A stretch of 64,000 nucleotides of DNA, taken from assembly GCF_003363435.1 (NCBI RefSeq), contig NZ_QRCT01000050.1, forward strand, positions 1-64,000, given 5' to 3'. How positions within the stretch are numbered: the stretch's first letter is position 1; every line of letters starts with the position of its first letter. Shown in pieces: positions 41,096 to 50,233 of this stretch. Below the pieces are notes generated by a model, which searched no databases, had not been told where the DNA came from, and saw only the letters and a list, made by a program, of their open reading frames with translations. This DNA is from Anaerosacchariphilus polymeriproducens. GTDB lineage: Bacteria; Bacillota; Clostridia; Lachnospirales; Lachnospiraceae. The position numbers and the translations under genes are program-made.

Positions 41096-42817
41096 ATGAG
41101 TATTAAAAAGAGAATCATGTCTATTTTGGTAATATTAACCTTATTGTTGCTAATTTTGTCAGGAGGTTTGAGTGCTTATTTATACCAAAAAGCGATTATG
41201 GAAAAAGTGACTGCCGGATATGGAATCCTAAAAACAGCAGAGAAATTTATAGATCCGGAAAAATATATGACATTAGTAGAAAAACAGGATCCTAAAAATC
41301 CATATTATTTAGAAATTGGTAAAACATTTCAAGAAATAGTAGATGCCAATGATATATTATATATATACTCGGAAAGTTTAAATAAAGATGGAAATACAAT
41401 TTATGTCTTAGATACTGTTACAGATGTAGCAGATGCTACCCTTGGAGACGTTGTAAATGAGACAGAAGTAATGGATACAAAAGAATTATTGGAAACATTG
41501 TCGAAAGGGACAAACAATTATAGCATAGATAAAACGAAAGAGTATGGAACGATTCTTTCCTGTTATACACCTATCAAAAGCGATGATGGTAAAGTGATTG
41601 GAGTTTTAAGTCTGGATTTGAAAATGAAAGAAGTGATCAAAGATGCTGTCAGGTCGATTATGAAGGTAGTAGGGATTATTTTGCTATTGTGTATTTTTAT
41701 GAGTGTTTTTATGTATTATATTTTGGATAAACATATTTCAAAACCTATCCTCCAATTTGCCGGAAATTTAGAAGTTATAACAAAAGGTGATTTTTCGAAT
41801 TCTCTGCCTAAATCATTATGTGAGGGCAAAAGTGAAATAGCAAAGCTAGCAAAGGCATTTGAACGAATGAGGCTGTACATATGCGAATTAATTACAAATA
41901 TAAGAGCAGAGGCGGATACGATAAGAAATGCAATTGAACAGGTCAATCTAGAAACTGATAAGCTCAATTATGAAATTAAAGGAGCAGCTGATATAACGAA
42001 CCAGCTCGCAGGTGGAATGGAAAATACATCTTATTCTGCACAATCTATTGAACATGCTTCAAATGAAATAGCCGAAGTAGCACGTAACATTGCAATGCGT
42101 TCTCAAGAAGGAGTAGAGCATTCAACAAATATTACAGAACGGGCAAGGGAAACGCAAAGAGGAGTAGAGAATTCCATTCTTGAAGCAAATAAAATTCGTA
42201 CTGAAATCAATGCTCAGTTGTCGGAAGCTTTTTCGCGTATTGAAGTTCTAGATAAAATTTCAGTATTATCTGAAGCGATTATGAGTATTACATCACAAAC
42301 GAACCTGCTTGCATTAAATGCTTCTATTGAAGCTGCAAGAGCCGGTGAATCAGGAAGGGGTTTTGCTGTTGTAGCCAATGAAATCGGTACACTTGCAAAT
42401 CAATCACAAAAAAATGTTCTTGAAATTCAGGAAGTGTTAGAAGAAGTATATACAGCCACTAAATTTTTGACCGACAGCGCACGTTTTTCGCTTTCTTTTA
42501 TAGAAAATGAAGTATTTAAGGATTATAATAAATTATCAGATGTGGCTATGAATTACAATAACGATGCAGCATTCGTTAATGAATTGGTCAGTGATTTTAG
42601 TGCGACCTCAGAAGAACTTCTTGCATCGATTGAAAATATCTTAAATGCTATTAGTCAAGTAACAGAAGCCTCTGAAGAAGGAACCGCCGGTACAAAAAAT
42701 ATTGTTGATAGAAATAAAACGATTATTCTGAATTCAAATAATGTGACAAAAGAAATGAGCACAGTAATTAATAGCATCAATGCTCTATTAGAGCATACTT
42801 CCAAATTCAGAGTATGA
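41096..42817 (+). CDS. Methyl-accepting chemotaxis protein, 573 aa
   Basis: Transmembrane helices at about 8-30 and 188-210 flank an extracellular sensor of about 155 residues. A HAMP-like stretch follows ([20 protein letters not shown]), then the signalling domain with the hairpin tip [30 protein letters not shown] (cited in pieces: [26 protein letters not shown]). It relays ligand signals to CheA. No other chemotaxis genes are nearby, so it is an orphan receptor. Confidence 0.92.
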   Translation: MSIKKRIMSILVILTLLLLILSGGLSAYLYQKAIMEKVTAGYGILKTAEKFIDPEKYMTLVEKQDPKNPYYLEIGKTFQEIVDANDILYIYSESLNKDGNTIYVLDTVTDVADATLGDVVNETEVMDTKELLETLSKGTNNYSIDKTKEYGTILSCYTPIKSDDGKVIGVLSLDLKMKEVIKDAVRSIMKVVGIILLLCIFMSVFMYYILDKHISKPILQFAGNLEVITKGDFSNSLPKSLCEGKSEIAKLAKAFERMRLYICELITNIRAEADTIRNAIEQVNLETDKLNYEIKGAADITNQLAGGMENTSYSAQSIEHASNEIAEVARNIAMRSQEGVEHSTNITERARETQRGVENSILEANKIRTEINAQLSEAFSRIEVLDKISVLSEAIMSITSQTNLLALNASIEAARAGESGRGFAVVANEIGTLANQSQKNVLEIQEVLEEVYTATKFLTDSARFSLSFIENEVFKDYNKLSDVAMNYNNDAAFVNELVSDFSATSEELLASIENILNAISQVTEASEEGTAGTKNIVDRNKTIILNSNNVTKEMSTVINSINALLEHTSKFRV

Positions 42818-42878
42818 TTTTAAAACAACTTGACTATTTTACACATTTTTAATCTTAATAATAACTTAATAATTGTTC

Positions 42879-42917
42879 AAAAGAGGCAGATTTCCAATGG
42901 TTATCGGCCTCTTTTTG
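42879..42917 (+). terminator. Terminator after the chemoreceptor gene
   Basis: AAAGAGGC pairs with GCCTCTTT (8 bp) around a 19-nt loop, followed by TT and GGG; the T-run is part of the stem end. Confidence 0.7.
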
Positions 42918-43358
42918 GGTATATTTTATGAATGTCAAATTGACAAAAAAATAACGTCATGTTAATATTTGGGAAACTTAAAGAAGTAATTGTGTATATT
43001 TCCTTAATAAACAAAAAAAGGAATGATTGTCAGTTTTTTTATAATTAGAAAACCTAAGTCAATGGGGACTTAAGTGAGTTTTCGGATGTTTATTCCATTA
43101 GAAATTATTTCTTTCATTCTAATGGGATTCTTGTTTCCTTTTTTAGTGGAATACATAATTAAATTTGTTAACCATAGTATGTCGAATTTGTAACTACTAT
43201 TGGAATAAAAAAGAAACAATCTGGGAGGTGGTATTATGATTTGATTTTAATTTAAAAAAGAATTTTACAAATGATAAATTTTCTTAATAGAAAATAGGTA
43301 AAATGGGTAGGGGTTTACGTAGCAAAAAGGAATTTCACGTTTTTAAGGAGGTATAGGT
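42918..43358 (+). other. 441-bp AT-rich non-coding leader upstream of the amylase gene
   Basis: No ORF of note. Two hairpins are visible: TAAGTC-AATGGG-GACTTA near 43054-43071 and CCATTAGAA/TTCTAATGG at 43095-43125, the latter followed by TTCTTGTTTCCTTTTTTAG and perhaps a weak terminator. At about 43224-43240 a GGGAGGTGG ribosome site precedes the minimal ORF ATG-ATT-TGA. Could be a regulatory leader; no known riboswitch recognised. Confidence 0.35.
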
Positions 43359-44696
43359 ATGAAAAGAAGGCAAAAACTATATGCAATTATATTAACACTG
43401 GTATTGGCAGTAAGTTTTACACCGAATGTTATTTCTAACCAATTTCTAATTGTTTCACAAGCGGCTTATGGGCTGCCGGCAAAAACAGATGATGGGGTTA
43501 TTTTCCACGCATATATGTGGAAATTTGCTGATATACAAAGTAATTTAAAAGCGTTTGCAGATGCAGGCTATAATTCTATTCAAGTTTCACCAGTACAAGG
43601 GATCAAACCTGGAAAAGACTGGTATATGTTTTACCAGCCTTGTAATTATAGGATTGGAAATCCACGCCTTGGAGATGAAAATGCGTTTAAATCACTGTGT
43701 GCTGAAGCTGATAAATATGGCATTAAGATTATTGTAGATGCAGTATTGAATCATGTTGCAGATAATGGAAATGATGGACAATGGTATGATGGTATCGATT
43801 CTAGCTTGAAACGTTCAGATTTCTATCATAATCAGGGAAGTTGTAAGGATTATACAAATAGAAATGATGTTACACAAAAAAATGTGGGTAACCTTCCTGA
43901 TCTTGCAACACAAAGGCATGATGTTCAAGATATGCAAATTAGTTTTTTGAATAATTGTATTGCAGATGGAGCAGACGGCTTCCGTTTCGATGCAGCGAAA
44001 CATATCGAAACTAATCGCGGTGAAGATTCAGGTCAAAGCTGTGCAGGCGATTATTGGGATAGGGTATTAGGCAGTCTGAATAACAAAAATAAATTATATC
44101 TTTATGGGGAAGTTTTACCGGATAAAGCAGATAATGATGAAGTGTACAGATCTTATTTTGATATTACTGCACATGGTTATGGTGGAGATCTTAGAAATGC
44201 TGTATTCAATAAAGATTTAACTAATTTAATGAATATTAAACATTACGATCATAATATTTCACCAAAAGAAGCGCTTTGTTATCTAGAAAATCATGATGAT
44301 TATGAACATGGCGTAACGACCAATATGACAGAATGGCAGAGAAAAATGGGTTGGAGCATATTAAATGCAAGAGCTCAATTAACTCCATTATATTTTGCTC
44401 GTCCAAATGATACGCTTTGGAAAGATAAAGATTTAGTTGCAGTTAATAAATTCCATAATGCAATGGCAGGACAAAATGAATATTTACGTTATCCAAGAAA
44501 AGAAGCGATGGTTATCGATCGTGGAAATACAGGTTCAGTTATTGTAAATGTTGGCGATGGTTTTCACCTAGATACTCCAACTAATTTAAAAGACGGTACT
44601 TATGCAAACAAGGGAAATGCAAGCTGTACAGTACGTGTTTCTGGTGGCAGAATGACAGGAAATATACCTGGCGGCAGTGTAGTAGTATTTTATTAA
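43359..44696 (+). CDS. Secreted alpha-amylase (GH13), 445 aa
   Basis: Signal peptide at residues about 1-36 (KRRQKLYAIILTLVLAVSF, cleavage after SQA). GH13 motifs: DAVLNHV (region I), GFRFDAAKH with nucleophile D211, LYGEV with acid E251, and ENHDD with D313, so the triad is intact. It cleaves alpha-1,4 linkages of starch outside the cell. The beta-barrel runs to about residue 360 with a short C-terminal beta domain to 445, compact for the family. Strong AAGGAGG ribosome site. Confidence 0.93.
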   Translation: MKRRQKLYAIILTLVLAVSFTPNVISNQFLIVSQAAYGLPAKTDDGVIFHAYMWKFADIQSNLKAFADAGYNSIQVSPVQGIKPGKDWYMFYQPCNYRIGNPRLGDENAFKSLCAEADKYGIKIIVDAVLNHVADNGNDGQWYDGIDSSLKRSDFYHNQGSCKDYTNRNDVTQKNVGNLPDLATQRHDVQDMQISFLNNCIADGADGFRFDAAKHIETNRGEDSGQSCAGDYWDRVLGSLNNKNKLYLYGEVLPDKADNDEVYRSYFDITAHGYGGDLRNAVFNKDLTNLMNIKHYDHNISPKEALCYLENHDDYEHGVTTNMTEWQRKMGWSILNARAQLTPLYFARPNDTLWKDKDLVAVNKFHNAMAGQNEYLRYPRKEAMVIDRGNTGSVIVNVGDGFHLDTPTNLKDGTYANKGNASCTVRVSGGRMTGNIPGGSVVVFY

Positions 44697-44790
44697 AAAA
44701 TCAGAATAAGAGGTATTTAATTAGAAACTGCAAATTTTATGGGAGAAGGAATAATATAAATTAATTAGAAATCAAATGATAGCCAAAAAT

Positions 44791-44842
44791 AAGTGCACTT
44801 CCACATTTAGTGATTCACTAAATGTGAAGGTGCATTTGTTTT
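44791..44842 (+). terminator. Long-stem terminator between amylase and phospholipase genes
   Basis: TGCACTTCCACATTTAGTG pairs almost perfectly with CACTAAATGTGAAGGTGCA, then TTTGTTTT. The stem is unusually long (about 19 bp). Confidence 0.85.
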
Positions 44843-44946
44843 AATTCCAATTAAGTTTTACAAGAAAAGAGTTAATTTTAACAACTTATGAAAGAAATAT
44901 AATTATTATGTTATGGTAAACCTAAAAATCAAGGAGGGTAAATTAT

Positions 44947-45846
44947 ATGCATAAAAAATTAAAACAAATTTTTATTGGGTGCCTGTTAATAATACTAATG
45001 GTTAGCAGTAATGTATATGCTGGAACAGAAAAAACTCTAAAAGGGGAACTGCCATCTAAAGTAATCGATATTATGAATGGACATAATGTTATTTATGGAA
45101 GTGGTGTTCCTTTAGCGCATAACAAAGGACCAGTCAACAAGACAAAGATCAGAGACAATTCAGGCAAAATAAGGTTAACTTTCGAGAGCGGTGGGGTGGA
45201 TCATACTCACCAATATATTGTGGCTAATGCAGTTGGTATATTGCTGCATGATAAAGGAGACTCTGTTTTATCAAATAAAAAAAATGTAGAGCTTTTATTA
45301 ACTTATACAGATTGGCCCGACAAATTTGGAAATGAAACAGATTATGGTACTTTTGTTGGACATTTCTATGACCCAAATACCGGGAAAAACTGGCTTGGGA
45401 GAAAATCACCTACAGCAAAAGGGAGGGCTGTTTCTTATTTTAATGCTGCTATCAGTGAATATAAGAAGGGTAATATAGAATCTGCTATCATAAATCTTGG
45501 AAAAGGAAGCCACTACATAGCAGATTTAAACGAACCCCATCATGCTTCGAATCTAACTGCGCTTAATAGTAATCATACGAAATTTGAAAAGTATCTTGAT
45601 GTTAATAGGGCGTTATTTAAAGTTCCAGGTAATTCATTAGATAAGGCATTATATATAGAAGCTTTAAATCTAAACATTGATGATTTTGCACATTTGGCAG
45701 CAGTATATTCCAATGGTTTGGTTGGAAAGGCTCAAGATAAGAGTACATATTATGAAGCGGCTGAAAAAAGCGTGCAGCATGCAATTATAAATACAGTACA
45801 ATATTTTTATAAATTTAGTGTTTCAGTAGGAGAGTTAAAGTTTTAA
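44947..45846 (+). CDS. Secreted zinc-dependent phospholipase C family protein, 299 aa
   Basis: Signal peptide at about 1-25 (LLIILMVSSNVYA). Residues about 65-290 match the Zn-PLC fold: DHTHQYIVANAVGILLHD (metal His), TDWPD, GHFYDPNTGKNWLG, then LGKGSHYIADLNEPHHASN and NSNHTKFEKYLD, providing the trinuclear zinc ligands. The family includes C. perfringens alpha-toxin and B. cereus PLC; this protein lacks the C-terminal C2-like domain of alpha-toxin and so is like the shorter enzymes. It may hydrolyse phospholipids or be a nuclease-like relative. Confidence 0.88.
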   Translation: MHKKLKQIFIGCLLIILMVSSNVYAGTEKTLKGELPSKVIDIMNGHNVIYGSGVPLAHNKGPVNKTKIRDNSGKIRLTFESGGVDHTHQYIVANAVGILLHDKGDSVLSNKKNVELLLTYTDWPDKFGNETDYGTFVGHFYDPNTGKNWLGRKSPTAKGRAVSYFNAAISEYKKGNIESAIINLGKGSHYIADLNEPHHASNLTALNSNHTKFEKYLDVNRALFKVPGNSLDKALYIEALNLNIDDFAHLAAVYSNGLVGKAQDKSTYYEAAEKSVQHAIINTVQYFYKFSVSVGELKF

Positions 45847-45869
45847 AATTCATATAGAAAAATATTCTA

Positions 45870-45908
45870 AGTGCGTGGTACGGATATATTATCTGATACC
45901 GCGCCTTT
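45870..45908 (+). terminator. Terminator after the phospholipase gene
   Basis: GCGTGGTA (45873-45880) and TACCGCGC (45897-45904) pair with one G-U, followed by CTTTGTTTCGTTTT. Confidence 0.75.
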
Positions 45909-45980
45909 GTTTCGTTTTAATAGGTATAATAAAAATAGGGGAAGGAAATAGTAAATTAAAGTTCAAAGATAGGAGTAAAT

Positions 45981-46700
45981 ATGAATTTAAATAGTAAACG
46001 TGGTTTTGTCCCGAAAGATGAAATGGAATTTCGAGGAGATCAATTGGAAAAATTAAAAAACGGAGCAGAAGAATTGTTTTATTTGCTAAATAGAGATTAT
46101 AAGATAAAAAGTGCATCTACTTTTATAGGAAATCATTACATGTTTTCTGAACGTCAGAGATTAGCTCTTGCAAGGACTATTTCTTCTACAAAAGATATTC
46201 AATTGCGAAAAAGGAAGCAGGTCATGGAAGCGAAAAAGAGCAAGGAAGTCTATATTGATGGTTTTAACACAATTATTACATTAGAGACAGCACTTTCAGG
46301 ATCTTTGCTGTTGGAATGTATGGATGAGACGATTCGGGATATGGCGGGACTTAGAGGTACCTATAGACTAATTGATAAGACAGTATTAGCAGTGGAACTG
46401 ATTTTAAAATATTTAGACAAAAATATGATACAAAGAGCAATCATTTATTTAGATGCTCCGGTTTCAAATTCCGGAAGGTTGAAACAGTTGATAATAAAGC
46501 AATCAGAAGAATATAAGGTTGATATTACCGTTGAAGTGATTAATGAAGTAGACCGGATACTAGAGAAATTACCATTTGTTATCACCAGTGATGCAATTAT
46601 ATTAAATAGATGTACAAGCTGGATTAATATGAATCGGGATATTATAAAAAATGAAATAGAAGGGCATTGGAAAATAAAATTGTATGATTTTCACGAATAG
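45981..46700 (+). CDS. DUF434/DUF5616 domain protein, 239 aa
   Basis: Residues about 1-65 match DUF434 (RGFVPKDEMEFRGDQLEKLKNGAEELFYLLNRDY in parts) and residues about 65-235 the DUF5616 domain (VYIDGFNTIITLETALSGSL, MRDMAGLRGTYR-like stretch). The pattern with a DGFN motif and acidic residues resembles a PIN/Toprim-like nucleic-acid domain, but the function is not known. Single gene. Confidence 0.8.
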   Translation: MNLNSKRGFVPKDEMEFRGDQLEKLKNGAEELFYLLNRDYKIKSASTFIGNHYMFSERQRLALARTISSTKDIQLRKRKQVMEAKKSKEVYIDGFNTIITLETALSGSLLLECMDETIRDMAGLRGTYRLIDKTVLAVELILKYLDKNMIQRAIIYLDAPVSNSGRLKQLIIKQSEEYKVDITVEVINEVDRILEKLPFVITSDAIILNRCTSWINMNRDIIKNEIEGHWKIKLYDFHE

Positions 46701-46823
46701 GGTTATTTTTTTACTTATCTTTTACGATATTAAGATATTAGGTTTAACATAAGAAATTTATAATGAAACTGCAAGAAAATTTTGGAAACTAAAATAAAGA
46801 GAACGAGGAATGGAGGAATTAAG

Positions 46824-48851
46824 TTGAGAAAAGGGAAATTAAAAATTGTTGTGATGGCAGCTACGGCCATACTTGCGGTTTCTGGGGAAAAGTCATTTGC
46901 AGCTACAAGTCATTGGAATGATGCTTCACAGTCTTCTGATGTATCTGCATGGGAAGACTGGAAAGTAAGATGGAAAACGATTGAAGGTGATTATGAGCGG
47001 ATTTCAATTGCACCGGGCGTAGATGAAACACACCTCAATTTTGCGTGGTATTCTCATACAAAGGAAATTCCTAAGGTACGCTATGCAACTACAATAAAAG
47101 GACTTTTGGAATCGAAGATTTATGATGGAACACAAATAAACACAACCGTTAATTTCAGCAACGTTTTAAAAGAAAGTCTGGGAGGTAAGGATGGTACCTA
47201 TTATTCTAATAAAGTAAGCATTTCCGGATTAAAAGAAAATACAAATTATTATTATCAAGTTTTCCAAAATGGAAAATGGTGTCAAGCAAAAAAATACAAA
47301 ACAGGTGATTTTGACAGTTATTCAATCTTATATTGTGCAGATCCTCAGATTGGTGCTTGTAAAAATCAAGTAAGCTCAGAGAATGAGCTTTTGAAAGGCT
47401 CTACAGCCGCAAGAAATGATTCTTATAATTGGAATGAAATTATAACGGATGCCTTGAATCGTTACAATGTAAATTTTGTGCTTTCTGCAGGAGACCAGGT
47501 AAATGCTGCTGATAGTGAGTACGAATATGCCGGATTTTTATATCCTTCTATAATGGATTCAACGCCACTGGCATCTGTTATTGGAAATCATGACAGTAAT
47601 TCATATTCATTTTCTTGGCATTTTAATAATCCTAACAATTTTGATATGAATAATATAAGCCAGAACAGTTATACGGATGGACATACCAAAGCTGGAACAG
47701 ATTATTATTATACATATGGAAATGTACTTTATATCGTTTTAGATTCGAATAATTATAATTGCAAAACTCACGAAAATGTTATGGCCAAAGCAGTAAAAGA
47801 AAATCCAGACTGTACTTGGAGAGTAGTAGCTTTGCATCATGATATTTATGGACCGGGCGGGCACTCAGTTTCAGATGGTATGATACTTCGAACTCAACTT
47901 ACCCCATTAATGGATAAGTTTGATATCGATGTAGTTTTTCAAGGACATGATCATACATATTCTAGAAGCTTTCAGCTAAAAAGCGATGGCAAAAAACACA
48001 CTGCCTACGATAAAAATAATTATAAAAACGATGTGAATTATCTGAAAGAAAACAATTGCTATATTTTATGTAGTTCAAAGGCAGATGGTAATCGAGTAGT
48101 GAATCCGGAAGGAACAGTATATTTTGAAGGGAATTCTGTTTCGGGTTCTAAATTTTATGAGCTAAATGAGGAACCTCAGGATTATATTGCTGAAAGGAGT
48201 CAAGTTTGGTCACCGAGTTATTCCATTATTAATGTGACAGATACAACATTTACGATAACCACTTATGATGCAGCTACGAATGCAGTCTTACAAAATACAG
48301 CCCCTTACACAATTGTTAAAAATAAAGAACAAAAACCAAAACGTATTGATATTTCGAAGCAGGGAAAAGTCGAGAAAATCGGCCCCAAAGATTATACAGG
48401 AAAGGCAATTAGACCTAGGTGCAAGGTATCCGCAGAAGGTAAAAAGTTAAAAGAGGGAAAAGATTTTAAAGTTTTTTATAAATCTAATAAAAAAATTGGA
48501 ACAGCAAAAGTAATAATTCAAGGAATTGGTAATTATACAGGAAAAGTATCCAAATCATTTAAAATCGTATTGAAGGCACCTAAGTTAAAAGTAACAGCCA
48601 GAAAGAACATGGTAGCAATGAAATGGAGAAAAATTCCAGGAGCGGATGGTTATATTATTTATTCTTCATTAAAAAATAATGGAAAATTTACTAAAATTAA
48701 ATCCGTTAAAAAAGTAACGTCCGCAAATTACATTGATAAAAAACTGAAAAGGGGAAAAACTTATTATTACAAAATAAAAGCATATAAAAAAGTAAAAGGA
48801 AAGAGAGTGAAAAGTAAATATAGCAGACCAGTTAAAGTAAAAATGAAATAA
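46824..48851 (+). CDS. Secreted purple-acid-phosphatase-like metallophosphoesterase with C-terminal Fn3-like domain, 675 aa
   Basis: Start TTG at 46824 with GGAGGAA five to eight bases upstream; an upstream in-frame start at 46782 lacks a site. Signal peptide about 1-27 (IVVMAATAILAVSG). Residues about 55-150 are a PAP N-terminal Fn3-like domain; about 165-430 a calcineurin-like phosphoesterase with CADPQIGA, LSAGDQVNA, IGNHDSN, LHHDIYGPG and QGHDHTYSRS metal ligands. Residues about 490-675 contain an Ig/MBG-like repeat and an Fn3-like domain (KWRKIPGADGYIIYSS). Likely releases phosphate from extracellular esters. The tail is strongly Lys-rich. Confidence 0.88.
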   Translation: MRKGKLKIVVMAATAILAVSGEKSFAATSHWNDASQSSDVSAWEDWKVRWKTIEGDYERISIAPGVDETHLNFAWYSHTKEIPKVRYATTIKGLLESKIYDGTQINTTVNFSNVLKESLGGKDGTYYSNKVSISGLKENTNYYYQVFQNGKWCQAKKYKTGDFDSYSILYCADPQIGACKNQVSSENELLKGSTAARNDSYNWNEIITDALNRYNVNFVLSAGDQVNAADSEYEYAGFLYPSIMDSTPLASVIGNHDSNSYSFSWHFNNPNNFDMNNISQNSYTDGHTKAGTDYYYTYGNVLYIVLDSNNYNCKTHENVMAKAVKENPDCTWRVVALHHDIYGPGGHSVSDGMILRTQLTPLMDKFDIDVVFQGHDHTYSRSFQLKSDGKKHTAYDKNNYKNDVNYLKENNCYILCSSKADGNRVVNPEGTVYFEGNSVSGSKFYELNEEPQDYIAERSQVWSPSYSIINVTDTTFTITTYDAATNAVLQNTAPYTIVKNKEQKPKRIDISKQGKVEKIGPKDYTGKAIRPRCKVSAEGKKLKEGKDFKVFYKSNKKIGTAKVIIQGIGNYTGKVSKSFKIVLKAPKLKVTARKNMVAMKWRKIPGADGYIIYSSLKNNGKFTKIKSVKKVTSANYIDKKLKRGKTYYYKIKAYKKVKGKRVKSKYSRPVKVKMK

Positions 48852-48864
48852 ACAGTTAAAATTT

Positions 48865-48933
48865 TACCACTTAAAGTAGAATACTTACCTCTTAGCATAT
48901 GGTTATTTACATTCCTGGTTTAGTTGATATAAT
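48865..48933 (+). promoter_or_regulatory. Promoter with paired direct repeats, probable LytTR operator
   Basis: TTACCACTTA (48865-48874) and TTACCTCTTA (48886-48895) repeat at a 21-bp interval, two helical turns, directly upstream of a -35 TTTACA (48906-48911) and perfect -10 TATAAT (48928-48933, 16-bp spacer). LytTR domains bind paired direct repeats at this spacing, so the LytTR protein encoded 20 bp downstream likely activates itself. Confidence 0.6.
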
Positions 48934-48953
48934 GGAATCATGGAGATGAGGAA

Positions 48954-49415
48954 ATGAAAGTAAGAATAGATATTGATGAAAAACTGCAGGAAGAGGAAGT
49001 GATTATCCGGTGCAGAAAATTAGATGAAAAAGCTCAAAAAGTTTATGACACTCTGGTAGATGTCACGAAAGAATCCAGACATCTTATGTTGTATAAAGAA
49101 AATACAGAATATTATCTTCCACTAGATTGTATTTTATTTTTTGAGACGACGGAGCATGTGATTAGTGCCCATACGGTAGACAATATTTATCAGACAGATT
49201 ATCGTCTATATGAATTGGAAGAAATACTGCCGGGTTGTTTTATGAGGGTTTCGAAGTCTACAATTTTAAATTTGAACCATATCTATTCTATAACACGGAA
49301 TTTAACTGCATCCAGTGTAGTACAGCTTATGAATACACATAAACAGGTTTATGTCTCCAGATATTATTATAAACCATTAAAATGTAGATTAGATGAAAAG
49401 AGGACAGGATTATGA
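48954..49415 (+). CDS. LytTR-domain transcriptional regulator without receiver, 153 aa
   Basis: Residues about 50-150 are a LytTR DNA-binding domain (YYLPLDCILFFETTEHVISA, then CFMRVSKSTILNLNHI); the N-terminal 45 residues are a short helical region in place of a response-regulator receiver. Such stand-alone LytTR proteins usually sit with a small membrane protein gene, as here, and control it. The stop overlaps the next start by four bases, so the two are translationally coupled. Confidence 0.87.
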   Translation: MKVRIDIDEKLQEEEVIIRCRKLDEKAQKVYDTLVDVTKESRHLMLYKENTEYYLPLDCILFFETTEHVISAHTVDNIYQTDYRLYELEEILPGCFMRVSKSTILNLNHIYSITRNLTASSVVQLMNTHKQVYVSRYYYKPLKCRLDEKRTGL

Positions 49416-50110
49416 AAAAGAAAGATATATTTTGGGGATTGCTTTTAATCATTGCAGCGGTACTCATTATTGTGAACAAGTTGGGTTTTTATACGAATAT
49501 CAGTATGTTTGAAGTGGTGGCTACTATAATTCTTTTGGGAATTTTGATAAAGAGCATCATTCATATAAGTTTTCCGGGCATACTGTTTCCGGCAGCATTT
49601 CTTTGCATTATTTATGCAGATGAATGGAATATTACACAATTAACTCCTTGGTCGGTCTTATTAACTGCATTATTGGGTAGTATAGGACTTTCAATGATTT
49701 TCAAAAAGCATAGGTTCTATAAACATCACTGTAATTTTCATAAGGAAAATTTTAGTGAAGTGATCAATCATCCTGATGAGAGTGAGGTAAACTGTTCTGT
49801 TAGCTTTAGTTCAAGCATGAAATACATTAATACAGATAGGTTTGAAAGAGCGAATATTAAGAGTTCATTTGGTGCTATGAAAGTATATTTCGATAATGCA
49901 GTGATTCAATCTCAAAATGCAGAAATTTACTTAGATGTTTCTTTTAGCGGTGTAGAATTATACATTCCAAAAACATGGAAAGTTGTAAATGAAGTAAGTG
50001 CTTCTTTTGGAGCTGTAAGTGAAAAAAACAGTAAAATAGTTTCTGATTTTCCTGTTGTTACAATTAAAGGAAAAGTAAGCTTTGGTGGAGTTGAAATTAT
50101 TTATATTTAA
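49412..50110 (+). CDS. LiaF-like membrane protein, 232 aa
   Basis: Four hydrophobic helices at about residues 6-25, 33-50, 53-68 and 76-95, then a cytoplasmic or surface beta-helix-like domain (residues about 125-232) with repeating FGAMKVYFDNA, FSGVELYIPK, FGAVSE and FGGVEIIYI turns typical of the YvqF/LiaF C-terminal domain. LiaF proteins inhibit envelope-stress signalling. Together with the LytTR regulator it likely forms an envelope-sensing pair. Confidence 0.82.
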   Translation: MKKKDIFWGLLLIIAAVLIIVNKLGFYTNISMFEVVATIILLGILIKSIIHISFPGILFPAAFLCIIYADEWNITQLTPWSVLLTALLGSIGLSMIFKKHRFYKHHCNFHKENFSEVINHPDESEVNCSVSFSSSMKYINTDRFERANIKSSFGAMKVYFDNAVIQSQNAEIYLDVSFSGVELYIPKTWKVVNEVSASFGAVSEKNSKIVSDFPVVTIKGKVSFGGVEIIYI

Positions 50111-50124
50111 ATTAAAATAATTTA

Positions 50125-50152
50125 GTGGGCAGTCTCGTAGGGACTGCCTGCT
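50125..50152 (+). terminator. Stem-loop after the LiaF-like gene
   Basis: GGGCAGTC and GACTGCC pair over seven bp around TCGTAGG; the following tract is only AATTATTT. Confidence 0.65.
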
Positions 50153-50233
50153 AATTATTTGAGCAACTTTACTTGTATTTTCCGGAATTTTGTTTATAAT
50201 AAGGAAAAATGGTAATAGGGTAAAGGAGGCTTT

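Noticed and set aside
43359-44696. Truncated amylase
   Set aside because: Short for the family, but signal peptide, all four GH13 motifs and a terminal beta domain are present.
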